Shown here: in pieces, positions 10,368 to 20,720 of the stretch | Layout of the letters: the number at the start of each line of letters is the position of its first letter | Position numbering within the stretch: position 1 is the stretch's first letter | Source: Ophioceras dolichostomum | Taxonomy: Eukaryota > Ascomycota > Sordariomycetes > Magnaporthales > Ophioceraceae | NCBI GenBank assembly: GCA_003049485.1 | Contig: PYST01000075.1 | Span: forward strand, 62,001-126,000 | Length of the DNA stretch: 64,000 bases | Direction: 5' to 3' | The notes under the pieces: generated by a model | Told to the model about the DNA's origin: nothing | Databases searched by the model: none | What the model saw: only the letters and a program-made list of their open reading frames with translations | Translations under genes and position numbers: made by a program

Positions 10368-13300
10368 ATGACGGAACCAGAGACATTCGAGGACGATCTA
10401 TTCGCCGACCTGTGAGTATTCCAGGGCCATGATCTAACACAAGACGCGCAGCTGACAGAACATTTCTTTTTCTCAGGTATACTGATGACGAGCCTGCCAA
10501 GGCCCCGGCGGCGCCGGCCCAACTTGTGGCCTCGAACGCCGCTGCCTCTGCTCTGGTTGAAGATTCTTCTGAGCCAACGGCGGGAAGTAGCTTCGTTGGT
10601 AATGCTGATAGCCACATGAATGAGGAGGAAGAAGACGACGATGACGATGTAGACTTCAACCTGGGCAATGGGGCTGCGTCACATCATACGGAGGCGGTTG
10701 CTCCGTACACGCCAACACCTGCCGCGCCCGCCCCCGCATCATCGTCATCGTCAAGGGGCCCCAACTCAAAAGAAGACGGGTAAGAATTCCCCGTTCCTGA
10801 ACGAAGCATATGACCATCCCCGTGCTCCCCTCGCTCCCCACACTCCCCATACTCCCCAATTCCCCCCACCATCTCCTTATGTTCGGTTCCTCTCTTCTCT
10901 TCCACCCCAACGAACCCACCGGTGAAATTGCCCGGCTCTGGGACTGTGTTGCTTGAGAAGGGTGGGCTTGGTTGCCGATGGCAGTATCGGAGGGCCGCTG
11001 GAAGGGTCATGATGGGCATAGATGAACGCCGGGCTGCTGGTTAGCCAATGCAGATGCTGCAGTTGGATGGAGGCAGACTGTCAAGGCGCAACCTGCTACT
11101 TCTGCTGGTTTCGTTGCGGAGCTGCGGCGGAGGTCTGTAGAGAGAAAGAGAAGGAAGAAGGAGATGCCCAAGACAGCGAGCGGGCTCGGAAAGAGATGAA
11201 GCTCGGGCAGGCGTTGGTGCGGGCTCCAAGTGCCAGAGAGAGGTGCGGGCGCCACGGCAAGAAAATAAGGCGATATCAAGAGCGCCCAGTCGCAGACGAC
11301 TGGTCGAGGAGGACCTTCGGGACCTCCTTCCTTCCAACACGGAACACCCAAGCTCCCAAGCAGAACCCCAGAAGCACACCGAAGCCATAGCCAGGCCAGG
11401 AACACATTTGTGGCGTCCTATAGCTCCCAGTCGCAGATAATCTTTTGGGCTCTGGGAGAGAAGGCTACTGCTAGCTAGTTGGCTTCTCTCCTGATGCCGT
11501 GGCAAGATTTGGCAGCGGATAGCGCTCGAGGAAAGCCAGTACCTAGCTTGACGGTAGCGCAGCGAGACACAGAGAACACAGGACAGGAAAACGAGACAGC
11601 AGAAAAAACAGAAAGATTCGACAAACTGCCAACTAGCCGCTTTCCCCCCCTGCTGCTTGCGCTTCACCCACCCGTTTTTCTCACTCACGAGAACCACTGC
11701 GGTGTGTGCCCCCGACGCGTGCTTCCGACAACCAGCCAGACCCAGGACTTGCCAACCAAACCAAAGCCCCCATTTTCTTCTGCCTTCTTCCTTGTCTGTG
11801 CCTCCTCTTGGGCTCGTATGGGTCACCCTCGTGTTTGCTGTCGAGAACCCAACTACCTGCTTGAGGCCTGTCTGTCGAGCTCACCAGCTCTCTCTCGAGG
11901 CATGGCTACACTATACCACATGCCATACCTACATACCGACTACCTACGCACGGACACCACGCAGACACGCCCGTATAAAACGCACAACGCACAACACACG
12001 CGCCCATACACAGAGGGCTTTCCCGAAGTGTCCCATTCGTCCCTTGAGACCAACGGGACTGGAGTGGTGGCCTGCTAGGAATAACCAAAGCCCGCTCGCA
12101 TAATATGGTCGTCCGGAAACAGACGCACGAAAGCATGGCTCTCTCTCTCTCATCGGCTCTGTCCCCTTGTGGGATGAAGGACGTCCGTCATCTGGGGCAA
12201 TCATCGACGACATTCACCACCGCCCGACTATCGCGATGGCCCGTGGCCCGCTCACCCGCGGCAACGCCCTTTGGAGGGTAGATAACAAAAACACCGCATC
12301 AATTTCCGCCAGGGCGGCGACTTTCGGAAAATCCACACGCAAAGGTCGTGGGCCATGAAAGAACTGCACATCTGTTGCGTGGGGCGGAACTCTTCAACTG
12401 GCTCTGGACGTCTGCACCATTGTGCTCATCTTCGCCTCACGATATCTGATCCGAACGAAGAAAAAAGGCTTCCCGTCCTTTTTTATTCCTCGCCCGAACG
12501 AACTCGCCATATAAAGCAGCCGAACCTCAGGTCATTCCCCAGAGGAGGAACAATGCAAGGAAACACCTGGAGCGATACTTTCACATCGAGCAGCATCATC
12601 GCACGACATGGTCAGGCAACATCAAAGAAAGGAAGCGTTCAAGTGGCAGCTAACAAGAAAATGACTTACAGGAAGATGTTCATCGGAGGTCTTAACTGGG
12701 AGACGACGGATCGTAAGTTTCACTCTATGTCTCGAATCTTTGCCATTTTGTTCTCTTCTTTTCCTGTTTATACTCTTTCTGCTTGTATATGACCGACTAA
12801 CCTAACCCCAATTTACAAACACGTAAATGTAGAATCACTCCGAGACTACTTCTCTCAGTTCGGCGAGGTCATCGAGTGCACTGTTATGCGTGATGGCTCG
12901 ACTGGCCGGTCGCGTGGGTTTGGGTTCCTGACTTTCAAGGATCCCAAGACCGTCAATATCGTCATGGTCAAGGAGCATTACCTGGACGGCAAGATTGTGA
13001 GTTCGTCTTTTGTTTTGTTCGATGCTCGATGCAGGCCTGGTCCACCCAGATCAATCATCAATTCAACCCATACATTCCCTCCGGATGACCCAGATAGATA
13101 GATGCTGACAGAATCTGGCCTTGGAAAAGATCGACCCCAAGCGCGCCATACCCAGGGATGAGCAAGAGAGGACCAGCAAGATCTTCGTCGGCGGCGTGAG
13201 CCAGGAGACGACGGACCAGGAGTTCAAAGAGTTCTTTGCGCAGTTCGGACGCGTCGTGGACGCGACCCTTATGATGGACAAGGACACGGGCCGGCCACGG

Positions 13301-14503
13301 GGCTTCGGCTTCGTCACCTTCGAGTCCGAGGCCGGGGTGGACGCCTGCCTCGCGCAGGACCTCGAGATCCACGGCAAGCTGATCGAGGTGAAGAAGGCGC
13401 AGCCCCGGGGAAACCTGCGCGACGACGACGATTCCAACCGGCGCGGGGGCTCCGGCGGCGGGCCTGGCGGCATGGGCGGCAGGGATAAGTTCCGTAAGGG
13501 TAACGTCGGAAGCGGTGGTGGTAGAGGCGACAACTCTGGTGGTGGCGACGACTCCGGCAACAACGGCCCCGGAATGGGCGGTGCCGCACCCCCTAACGGC
13601 ATGACGCCCCAGATGATGGCGCAGTACGTCCAGCGCATGCAGGGGTACTTCGCCATGATGCAACAGCAGATGGCCATGAACCAGCGCATGGGCATGAACA
13701 TGGCCATGAACCCGCAGATGCAGCAGATGATGCAGATGCAGCAGATGCAACAGATGCAGCAGATGCAGCAGATGCAGCAGCAGATGCTGGCTGCTGCCCA
13801 GCAGCAGCAACAGGGGGGCCGTGGCGGCGCAGGCGGCAACCAGCAGCAGAACCCCATGGCCGCCATGGCGGGCATGAATCCGCAGCTGATGGCCCAGATG
13901 CAGGCCATGATGAACCAGCAGGGGGGTCAGGGAGGTCAGGGAGGCCAGGGCGTCGGCATGGGCGGCGTCGGCGTCGGCAACGACCAAGGCGTCCCTGGTG
14001 GTAACCAGCAGCAGGGCAATAGGGTTCCGTTCAACTCGCACGACCAGCACATGTTCGAGCAGCAGAAGCTTGAGCACCAGCAGCAGCGCCAACGAGGAGG
14101 TCCGCAGCAGCACCAACAGCAGCAGGGCGGCTACGGCGGCGGGGGTCCACAGGGCAACTTTGGTGGTGGACCTCAGGGCGGACCTCAGGGCGGAGGCTAC
14201 GGCGGCGGTGGTGGCATGATGGGCGGAGGCGGCAACCAGTGGGAGGGCATGTACGACGACGTGCCGCAGCCGAACATGAACCAAGGTGGAGGCGGACGCG
14301 GGGGTGGATGGCGCAACAACAACAACCGCGGTGGTCATCAGTCTGGTGGCGGTGGTGGTGGTGGCGGTTCTATGGACCCGGCTAACGCGCCGCCGGCCAA
14401 CGCGCCCACGGGCCCTAAGAACGCGGGGAAGGCTGGCGGCAACTACCGCGGGGGCGGGAGGGGGATGAACCGGTCTGGTTACCACCCTTATGCGCGTGGC
14501 TAG
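10368..14503 (+). CDS. HRP1: Hrp1/Nab4-type hnRNP with two RRMs and prion-like C-terminus
   Basis: Five exons: 10368..10411, 10477..10779, 12672..12712, 12833..12996 and 13130..14503, total 641 residues, all phases consistent. Residues 1–116 are Ala/Pro-rich with an acidic run. RRM1 (about 117–185) has M-F-I-G-G-L and R-G-F-G-F-L-T-F; RRM2 (about 201–275) has I-F-V-G-G-V and R-G-F-G-F-V-T-F, joined by the family linker G-K-I-I-D-P-K-R-A-I-P. The tail is Gly-rich, with a Gln/Met-repeat block at about 380–410 and RGG-like ends. Known for the family: Hrp1 is cleavage factor IB in pre-mRNA 3'-end formation and shuttles with mRNA. The last intron ends at the second AG (13128–13129), since the first AG lies too close to the branch site and gives extra residues. 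Confidence 0.92.
10780..12671 (+). other. Unusually long (1892 nt) intron of HRP1
   Basis: It runs from GTAAGA at 10780 to ACTTACAG at 12664–12671, between codons of one Gly, and separates the acidic N-terminus from RRM1. Other introns in this window are mostly 50–300 nt. The interior has open frames on both strands (for example − strand 11041–11826 and + strand 11479–12078) with no recognised domain. Near its 3' end are a TATAAA and an ATG in frame with RRM1. Confidence 0.75.
12510..12515 (+). promoter_or_regulatory. Candidate intronic TATA box in HRP1
   Basis: TATAAA in CGCCATATAAAGCAGCC lies 43 bp before an ATG at 12553. That ATG opens a 40-codon frame that runs without a stop into the RRM1 exon at 12672. 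This could mark an internal promoter for a shorter isoform lacking the acidic N-terminus, though the TATA-to-ATG gap leaves little room for a leader. Confidence 0.3.
13715..13800 (+). repeat. CAGATG tandem repeat coding Gln/Met-rich segment
   Basis: Repeated CAG-ATG codons in HRP1 encode a run of Q-Q-M and Q-M units. The tract is prone to length change by slippage and forms the core of the prion-like region. Confidence 0.8.
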
Positions 14504-14630
14504 GTGGCTAGTTGGTTGGCTTTGGAGGGAGGGGGGGAGGGGATCTCTCTTGGAGGGAATCTCTCCGACTCTCTCTGGGTGGGTTGCAATGCTTCAGCCA
14601 ACAACGGCGTACTACCCAACTACTTACCTG

Positions 14631-14646
14631 GGTACCTAGGTACCTA
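14631..14646. repeat. GGTACCTAGGTACC motif
   Basis: Overlapping KpnI/AvrII-like palindromes just downstream of HRP1; a member of the non-coding motif family described in the findings. Confidence 0.6.
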
Positions 14647-15062
14647 TATACACGACACCCGCCACCATCGCCACCTTACTCGAGAGCCAGTCTTTTTCTT
14701 GGGGGTGTGTGATCCATTCGGTCATCCACCCACCGACGACGACTTTAAGGGCAACCTACCCACCTACCTTTCTCGACCTTTCCCGCCCTTCCGCCGGGCC
14801 TCTTCTCACCTCAACGCCGCCGTCCCCGTCCCGTCAGCCTCTTTCTCTTACCTGACGATGGACAGAGCACATCAAGATCGACGACTCCTTTTGGCTTTTG
14901 CTTCTTCCTGTACGACACACACCACGCTTCCTCCTCGTCATATTATATACTTTCGCCTCCCTCACCCTCCTCCACCCTTCTCCCTTTTCCCCCTCATTTT
15001 GACCGTTTCTTCACTACTCTCTTGAACCTTCTCCCCCCCCCCCCCCCCCTTTTTTTTTTTTT

Positions 15063-15592
15063 NNNNNNNNNNNNNNNNNNNNNNNNNNNNNNNNNNNNNN
15101 NNNNNNNNNNNNNNNNNNNNNNNNNNNNNNNNNNNNNNNNNNNNNNNNNNNNNNNNNNNNNNNNNNNNNNNNNNNNNNNNNNNNNNNNNNNNNNNNNNNN
15201 NNNNNNNNNNNNNNNNNNNNNNNNNNNNNNNNNNNNNNNNNNNNNNNNNNNNNNNNNNNNNNNNNNNNNNNNNNNNNNNNNNNNNNNNNNNNNNNNNNNN
15301 NNNNNNNNNNNNNNNNNNNNNNNNNNNNNNNNNNNNNNNNNNNNNNNNNNNNNNNNNNNNNNNNNNNNNNNNNNNNNNNNNNNNNNNNNNNNNNNNNNNN
15401 NNNNNNNNNNNNNNNNNNNNNNNNNNNNNNNNNNNNNNNNNNNNNNNNNNNNNNNNNNNNNNNNNNNNNNNNNNNNNNNNNNNNNNNNNNNNNNNNNNNN
15501 NNNNNNNNNNNNNNNNNNNNNNNNNNNNNNNNNNNNNNNNNNNNNNNNNNNNNNNNNNNNNNNNNNNNNNNNNNNNNNNNNNNNNNNNNNNN
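15063..15592. other. Assembly gap (530 N)
   Basis: The unknown bases are flanked by a C run plus T run on the left and a T run on the right. The homopolymers probably caused the break or collapsed. Gap length may be an estimate. Confidence 0.95.
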
Positions 15593-16683
15593 TTTTTTTT
15601 GCGAGTTGATGAGACGGATATGCTTTGCCAGTTTCGACATTCAGACTGGCTGCGTGGCTGCCTAGGTTTTCCATCCTTCCTCCTCTGCGCTGGGCATCTA
15701 TCTCGTTTTCATCGCTTGGGGATCCACCGCTATTTCTAGTGCCTAAGGTTGTACATAGCCTGCTCTAATATCAAGTGATTTTTATGTAAGTGAGTGAAGG
15801 GATCTATCTATCTCTGTCGGCTTGTCACCTGTCTATCTCTGTCGACCCATGTCACCGCTCCAAGCTAGGCGGCCGAACTTGTGCGGGGACAATAGGGTTT
15901 TCAATCCTCGATATGTATGCCGGCCATGTGCATTTGTTTCGCCTCTACTAGCCGACGACATCACTCAGGACCGCTTCCCCTTGCTGGCGGGAGGAAGCCA
16001 TTCTGTTTTGCATCTCGATATGAACGCACTCCCATGAACCAGGACACTTTCACTCATCCAGGCATGTTTCTTCGGCATCCTTTCCTTCGAGACTCGCGAT
16101 GATTCATAAGTAGGTACTCGGTAGGCGGGCAGGTAAAAAGATGAATAGATAGATGTAACACTCCCTCCCCGAACCAGCTGAATCGACGAGGTATAAACAT
16201 TTCTTTTTATCTCCCTCCTACTTTTGAGAATCCTCGCCTAAAACACCTGCGTTCCTCCCCTCCAACCCTCTTGTAACAGCAACGTTGACGCCCCGCACAC
16301 ACCCAAACACAGCCGCCCGCAATCACTACAGGACACAAGCAGCAGGAGGTAGGGAGTATCTAGGTATCTACCACTAAGCTTTTAACCCCCTCCCCGGATC
16401 GCGACGGCCAACCAACCCGCCAGCCAGCCAGCCAGACATACATGATGAGCAGGCCGCCGTCATCGTGTATGCTGCAGAGCATTACTCACTGCCGCTCTAC
16501 CTCGCGTAGCAGGTAAAGCTGTCCTGTCCAGTCACTTATCAAGATGGATGGATGACCCCGAGGCCGTCCCTGCATCGGTTGGCTCCCCGCGAACCACGCC
16601 TTTCTCTCTCTAATATTCTAGACGCACGGCCCGTCCCGCATCCTACTTCTCTTCTCAGTCCTAAAAAAGAGGCCAAGTCAAGT

Positions 16684-17163
16684 TCAAGCCGGCTCCGCCC
16701 AGTTCACCTGGTCCACAACCTGCCCAGCCGAAGGATGAGCATAGCCTATTCTCAGCCGTAAGCGCAGAGGCTATACAAAAGCAAAAAGGTTAGAAAGGGT
16801 CTCGTCTATTGCCGCTTTGAATCCATATGACACAAGGAGGGTGTAAAAATTGGGGGAAGGTAGGAGAAAGGTCGGAAGAAACTCACCCCTTTACAACCAA
16901 CAACCCTCATAACCTGCGTAGCCTCCCCTCCACCCCCGGCAACATCCGCGCTCGAGATGCCCAGCAGCTGCAGCCTCTGAGACTTTGGCACGGCGGCCTG
17001 CAGTCCGACGCCCGACAGGGTCGCGGCGCCGTTGTTCCTGAAGTGCGCCACGGCCTGTATGGCGCCCTCGGAGTTGCGCTGCGTCGAGATGGTGACGTTG
17101 AGGCCGTTCGCGTCGTAGCATGGGAATCCACCTCCCCCCGCCGCAGCTGCTGGGGCCGCCGAT

Positions 17164-17194
<31 letters not shown>

Positions 17195-19972
17195 GTGGCG
17201 CCGCGGCGGCGGAGTGGGGAGGACCGGGTGGTGCTCCTCCACCACCACCGCCACCGAGGAGGTCGAGGCCGCTGGAGGTGGGGGCTAGTGAGGGCGCTGC
17301 TGAAGGAGCACCGCCGCTGCTGCTGCCACCGGAAGAGGGGCCGAAGAGGCCCATGATGGAAGCGACGTTGGATGACTGCTGCGCACCGGCGGTTGGGGCA
17401 GAAGTCGTCGGCCCGCCGAGGATATCGGCCAGGTCGGCAAGCAGGTCCGCATTGCCAGCACCGCCGCCACCGGGGCCGTTCGTCGGCGACATGAGCGAAT
17501 CGCCGCCACTGCCCGGCCCGCTCGATCCGCTACCACCGTCGCCCGTGAGATCGAACAGCAGATCCTCCTCCTTGGGCTGCTGCTTAGAAGAAGCCTTGGC
17601 CTTGCGTCCAGCGGCGCCGCCACCACGAGCTGCCGAGGTCTTCTTGGCCGCTTCGCCTAGCACGCGGCTCGACTCCTTGATCTGCGGCGGCGGCATCTTC
17701 TCCAGCACTCCCCTCCGGATCTGCACCTGGTCCTGTGCGAGCAGGTTGGAGTACTCGACCGCGCGCTGCTGCACCTCGACGTCGAGGCTCGTCTGGTGCG
17801 ATGCCAGCAGGGACCTCACGCGGTCGACCTGCGCGGCCTCAGTCAGGCGCGTGGTGAGCTTGACGAGCGCCGTGACGATGTACTCGGTCGAGACCTGCGT
17901 GGCGTAGCTACTGCCCAGGATGGTGGCGAATAGGTCGACGACGTCGGACTCCTTCACCTCGGTGACCAGCTGCTCCTCCTCCTCGAACTGCCCGCCTGTC
18001 CCGCGGAGGAGCGCCTCGCCGTACTCGCCGATGCACCACGCGCCCGCTTGCGTGAGGCTCTCCTGGGTGATGTCCTTCTTCAGCCCCGCGTACAGCTTCT
18101 GCACCGCGTACGTCTGCAGCTCGGGCGTGGTGGCGATGAGGCGCACGAACGAGCTCAGGATCGGCTCCTTGACGTAGTTGCCCGCCAACGTCAGCACGCG
18201 CAGCATCGTGTCGACGTGCCAGCGCTTGTTGGGCGCGAACTTGTCGGCCGCGATGCCGATCTGCGACGTCATGGTCGGCTTGAACTCGTTGTCGGCCACC
18301 TCCAGGAAGGCGAGCAGCTCGCGGATCAGCACGCGCACGTTGGACTCGTTGATGAGCGTGAAGCTCAGCTCCAGGGCGCGCCGGCGGATGCTGATGTCCG
18401 GGTCGCGCAGGCACTCGAGGATGGTGTTGCGGTGGCGCTGGACCGCGTTGGGCTCGATGGCCACGACCTTTACCAGCGTGTTGAGCGCCACGTAGCGGAT
18501 GTTGTTGTCGCGGTTGGTCAGGAACTTGCCCAGGATGTTGACGCCCAGCACGCGCAGGCCCGAGTCGGCCTCGATGTCGAGGATGGTGCGCACGGCCTCG
18601 TACAGGATCGAGTTGCCCACGTTCTTGGACGAGTCCGTGTTGGTGGCCACCTGCGCGAGGATGTCGTTGATCTGCTCCGACACCTGCGCGTCGCCGCGGG
18701 CGAGCACGCGCAGCAGGCGCAGGATCTTGACCTGGAGGAAGGGGTCGGTGATGCCCGTGACGTCGTGCTCGGGCGCGTAGCCCGATGAGGCCAGGCCCTT
18801 AAGCGTGCGCACCAGCACGGGCACGAACTGGCGGAACTTCTCGATGATCACGCCGGGCTCCTCGCCGCCGAGCCCGGCGCCGTCGACGTCGTCGTAGTCC
18901 TCGTCCGCCTCGCACAGCGACGTCACCAGCGTCAGGCCGCACAGCAGCACGCCGTGGTTGCGGTCCGACAGCAGCTGCGTCGCCTTCTCGATGAAGTGCT
19001 CCTGCAGGTCGGGCACCTTTCTGCAGATGCGCATGGCGCATAGCGCTGCCTTCCTCCGGATGTACGGGTTGGCGGTAGATATCAGGTTCTCGATCTCGGC
19101 GAATAGGTCTCGCGACATCTCCACCGAGGCGATGTTGCCTAGTGTGCAGAGCGCGAGGCCCACCACGTACTGATTGGAGTGGCCGAGGTCACTTTTTGAA
19201 GATAGAGAGCAGTTAGCATAAACATTCTGGGCAGAGCCATTGTGAGGGAAGAGACGGTAGAGAGGGAACAAAAGGAAAACAAGTGTATAAAGCATACTTC
19301 TTTAACGAATTTGTGACTAGCGTGAGGACCTCCTGATTCTCATCCAACAGCAAGCTCGTGGCGAGGTGACCGAGCCTCTTGTCGGCGAATCGTGGCGACG
19401 CCAGCAGCTTCAGGCACTCGATCTGCCCGAAGTGTGTCCTCTCGCCGAGGGTGAAAAGATAAAGTAGCTTGGAGACATTGTTACGCCTGTGAGAGCGGCC
19501 ATCTCAGCCCAAAGAGGGAGAGAGGGGCAGCTTGCTTGTCAGCGATATCGTCCCTTCCCTCGTCCGCCACTTGCTCAAGCTGTTCTGTGTCCATCCCAAG
19601 TCCTGCCAGCCCATGTTCCGTCCTGTTGCCTCCCTATCCGTGGAACTGGGCAGCACACAGTCGCCTGCCTGTACGCACCTAACGCTGTGGTCGCCGCTTT
19701 CTTCGCGAAAGCTCGCTCGGATCGCGGCGCTCTCTTTCTGGATGACCGCCCGCTCGTCTGCGATAGTCTTGGCCGCCCGCACGTTGCGGATAAATTGTTT
19801 TACTACGAACGACGATGTACTGTCAGTAGGTCCGCAGAAGCCTCATCATGTAGCTCAAAGGTCTTTCTTTGCTTGTGGTTGCAGCCTCGCTGCTCTGCCA
19901 TGCCAATGCCAACGCCAAGGAGGGGTTTCTCTAGATGGTGGTGGTGGGTTTGGAACTCTTACGGGAAGCCAT
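16684..19972 (-). CDS. APL4: AP-1 clathrin adaptor complex, gamma-adaptin subunit
   Basis: Five exons on the − strand (low to high): 16684..16770, 16887..19191, 19298..19486, 19679..19802 and 19963..19972, giving 904 residues. The first coding exon is only 10 nt (M-A-S plus one base) and joins to L-K-Q-F-I-R-N-V-R, the adaptin N-terminal hallmark. The armadillo-like trunk (to about residue 600) contains R-R-N-N-V-S-K-L-L-Y and A-G-W-C-type adaptin motifs (here A-G-A-W-C-I-G-E-Y-G-E). A hinge rich in Gly/Ser/Gln follows, with D-L-L-F-D-L and L-L-A-D-L clathrin-box-like motifs and a poly-Gln run. The gamma-ear ends in L-R-L-R-L-R-I-G-Y and N-W-A-E-P-A. It acts in clathrin-mediated trans-Golgi/endosome sorting. 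The last 29 residues lie on a separate exon easily missed. Confidence 0.93.
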
Positions 19973-20720
19973 ATTGGGATGTGAAGTGAGGGAGGCCCGC
20001 GGAGGGGCCGGCTAGGAAATGTTGACCAGCCTTTGTGGGAGGTATCGCGGTCAAAAAAACAAGGTTCCTAGTTGCGATTGTGGTTACGAGCACAAACTCC
20101 AATCATCAGTGGTGAGCTTGCTGTATTTTTGTGTTGCCTATGGTTTACCCCATCCATGTCAGGGCCACCTATTCGCAGGTTGCAGCGATACCATTGCTGA
20201 GGTGTGCATGGGTGGAAGTGGGGAGCAGAATGTTGGTGCCTGAAATCCAAGGCATAAAGTTCTCTCTCAACCCCCTACCTACCTACCTACCCACCCCTGA
20301 AAGGTCGAGATGTCCTCGCAGTAACGCCTCACTTATGTAGAAGAATCTCAAAAGGACCGACAGTGAAAAAAGGCATCACATCTCTGTTCTCATTATGAGC
20401 GCCATTTTTGCAGAGCTTGATGTTCAATGAGGATGCGCCCCTGTACTTCGCAAAGCATCCAAGGAGAGCTACCCCTGAGCAGCGGAACAAAGGCAGCAGC
20501 AGAAGACAGGACTTCAGTGAGCTCCATGGAGAAATTCAAACCCATGAGTGCCCTCCCAGACACGGGCCTGTCCCGCTCAATCCCTTTGAACCAAACCCGA
20601 CGCAACTAGCCGTACGTAGCCCATACTTTTATTATACAGTCCACTGGTGCGCTGGGGAGAAAGAAAACAAAAAACACCTTCCCGTCTCCCTACATAGAGA
20701 AATAATGTGCCAAAAGTACA
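19973..20720. other. Intergenic region, no gene seen
   Basis: Upstream of AP-1 gamma and downstream of the mannosidase (both − strand). It contains a CTAC tetranucleotide run at about 20275–20292. No coding signal recognised. Confidence 0.55.
20275..20292. repeat. (CTAC)n microsatellite
   Basis: Four to five tandem CTAC units; the same tetranucleotide as the GGTA/CTAC tracts elsewhere in the window. Confidence 0.7.

Larger units (their letters stand above)
14504..16683. other. Convergent intergenic region with assembly gap
   Basis: It lies between the 3' ends of HRP1 (+) and AP-1 gamma (−). It has pyrimidine-rich tracts (14700–15060), a gap of Ns, the motif GGTACCTAGG at 14631, and CCAGCCAGCCAG near 16420. 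No gene is recognised; content inside the gap is unknown. Confidence 0.6.

Noticed and set aside
11041..11826. 261-codon − strand frame inside the HRP1 intron
   Set aside because: No recognised domain, Ser/Arg/Leu-rich composition, no clear promoter; kept only as part of the long-intron observation.
13109..13110. First AG (GCTGACAG) as acceptor for the last HRP1 intron
   Set aside because: It lies only a few bases from the branch-like GCTGAC and would insert extra residues into the conserved G-K-I-I-D-P-K linker; the AG at 13128–13129 fits exactly.
13058..14485. 475-codon open frame on the − strand opposite HRP1
   Set aside because: It mirrors the repeat-rich Hrp1 tail; its product is a low-complexity Leu/His/Ala run with no domain, so it is a shadow of biased codons.
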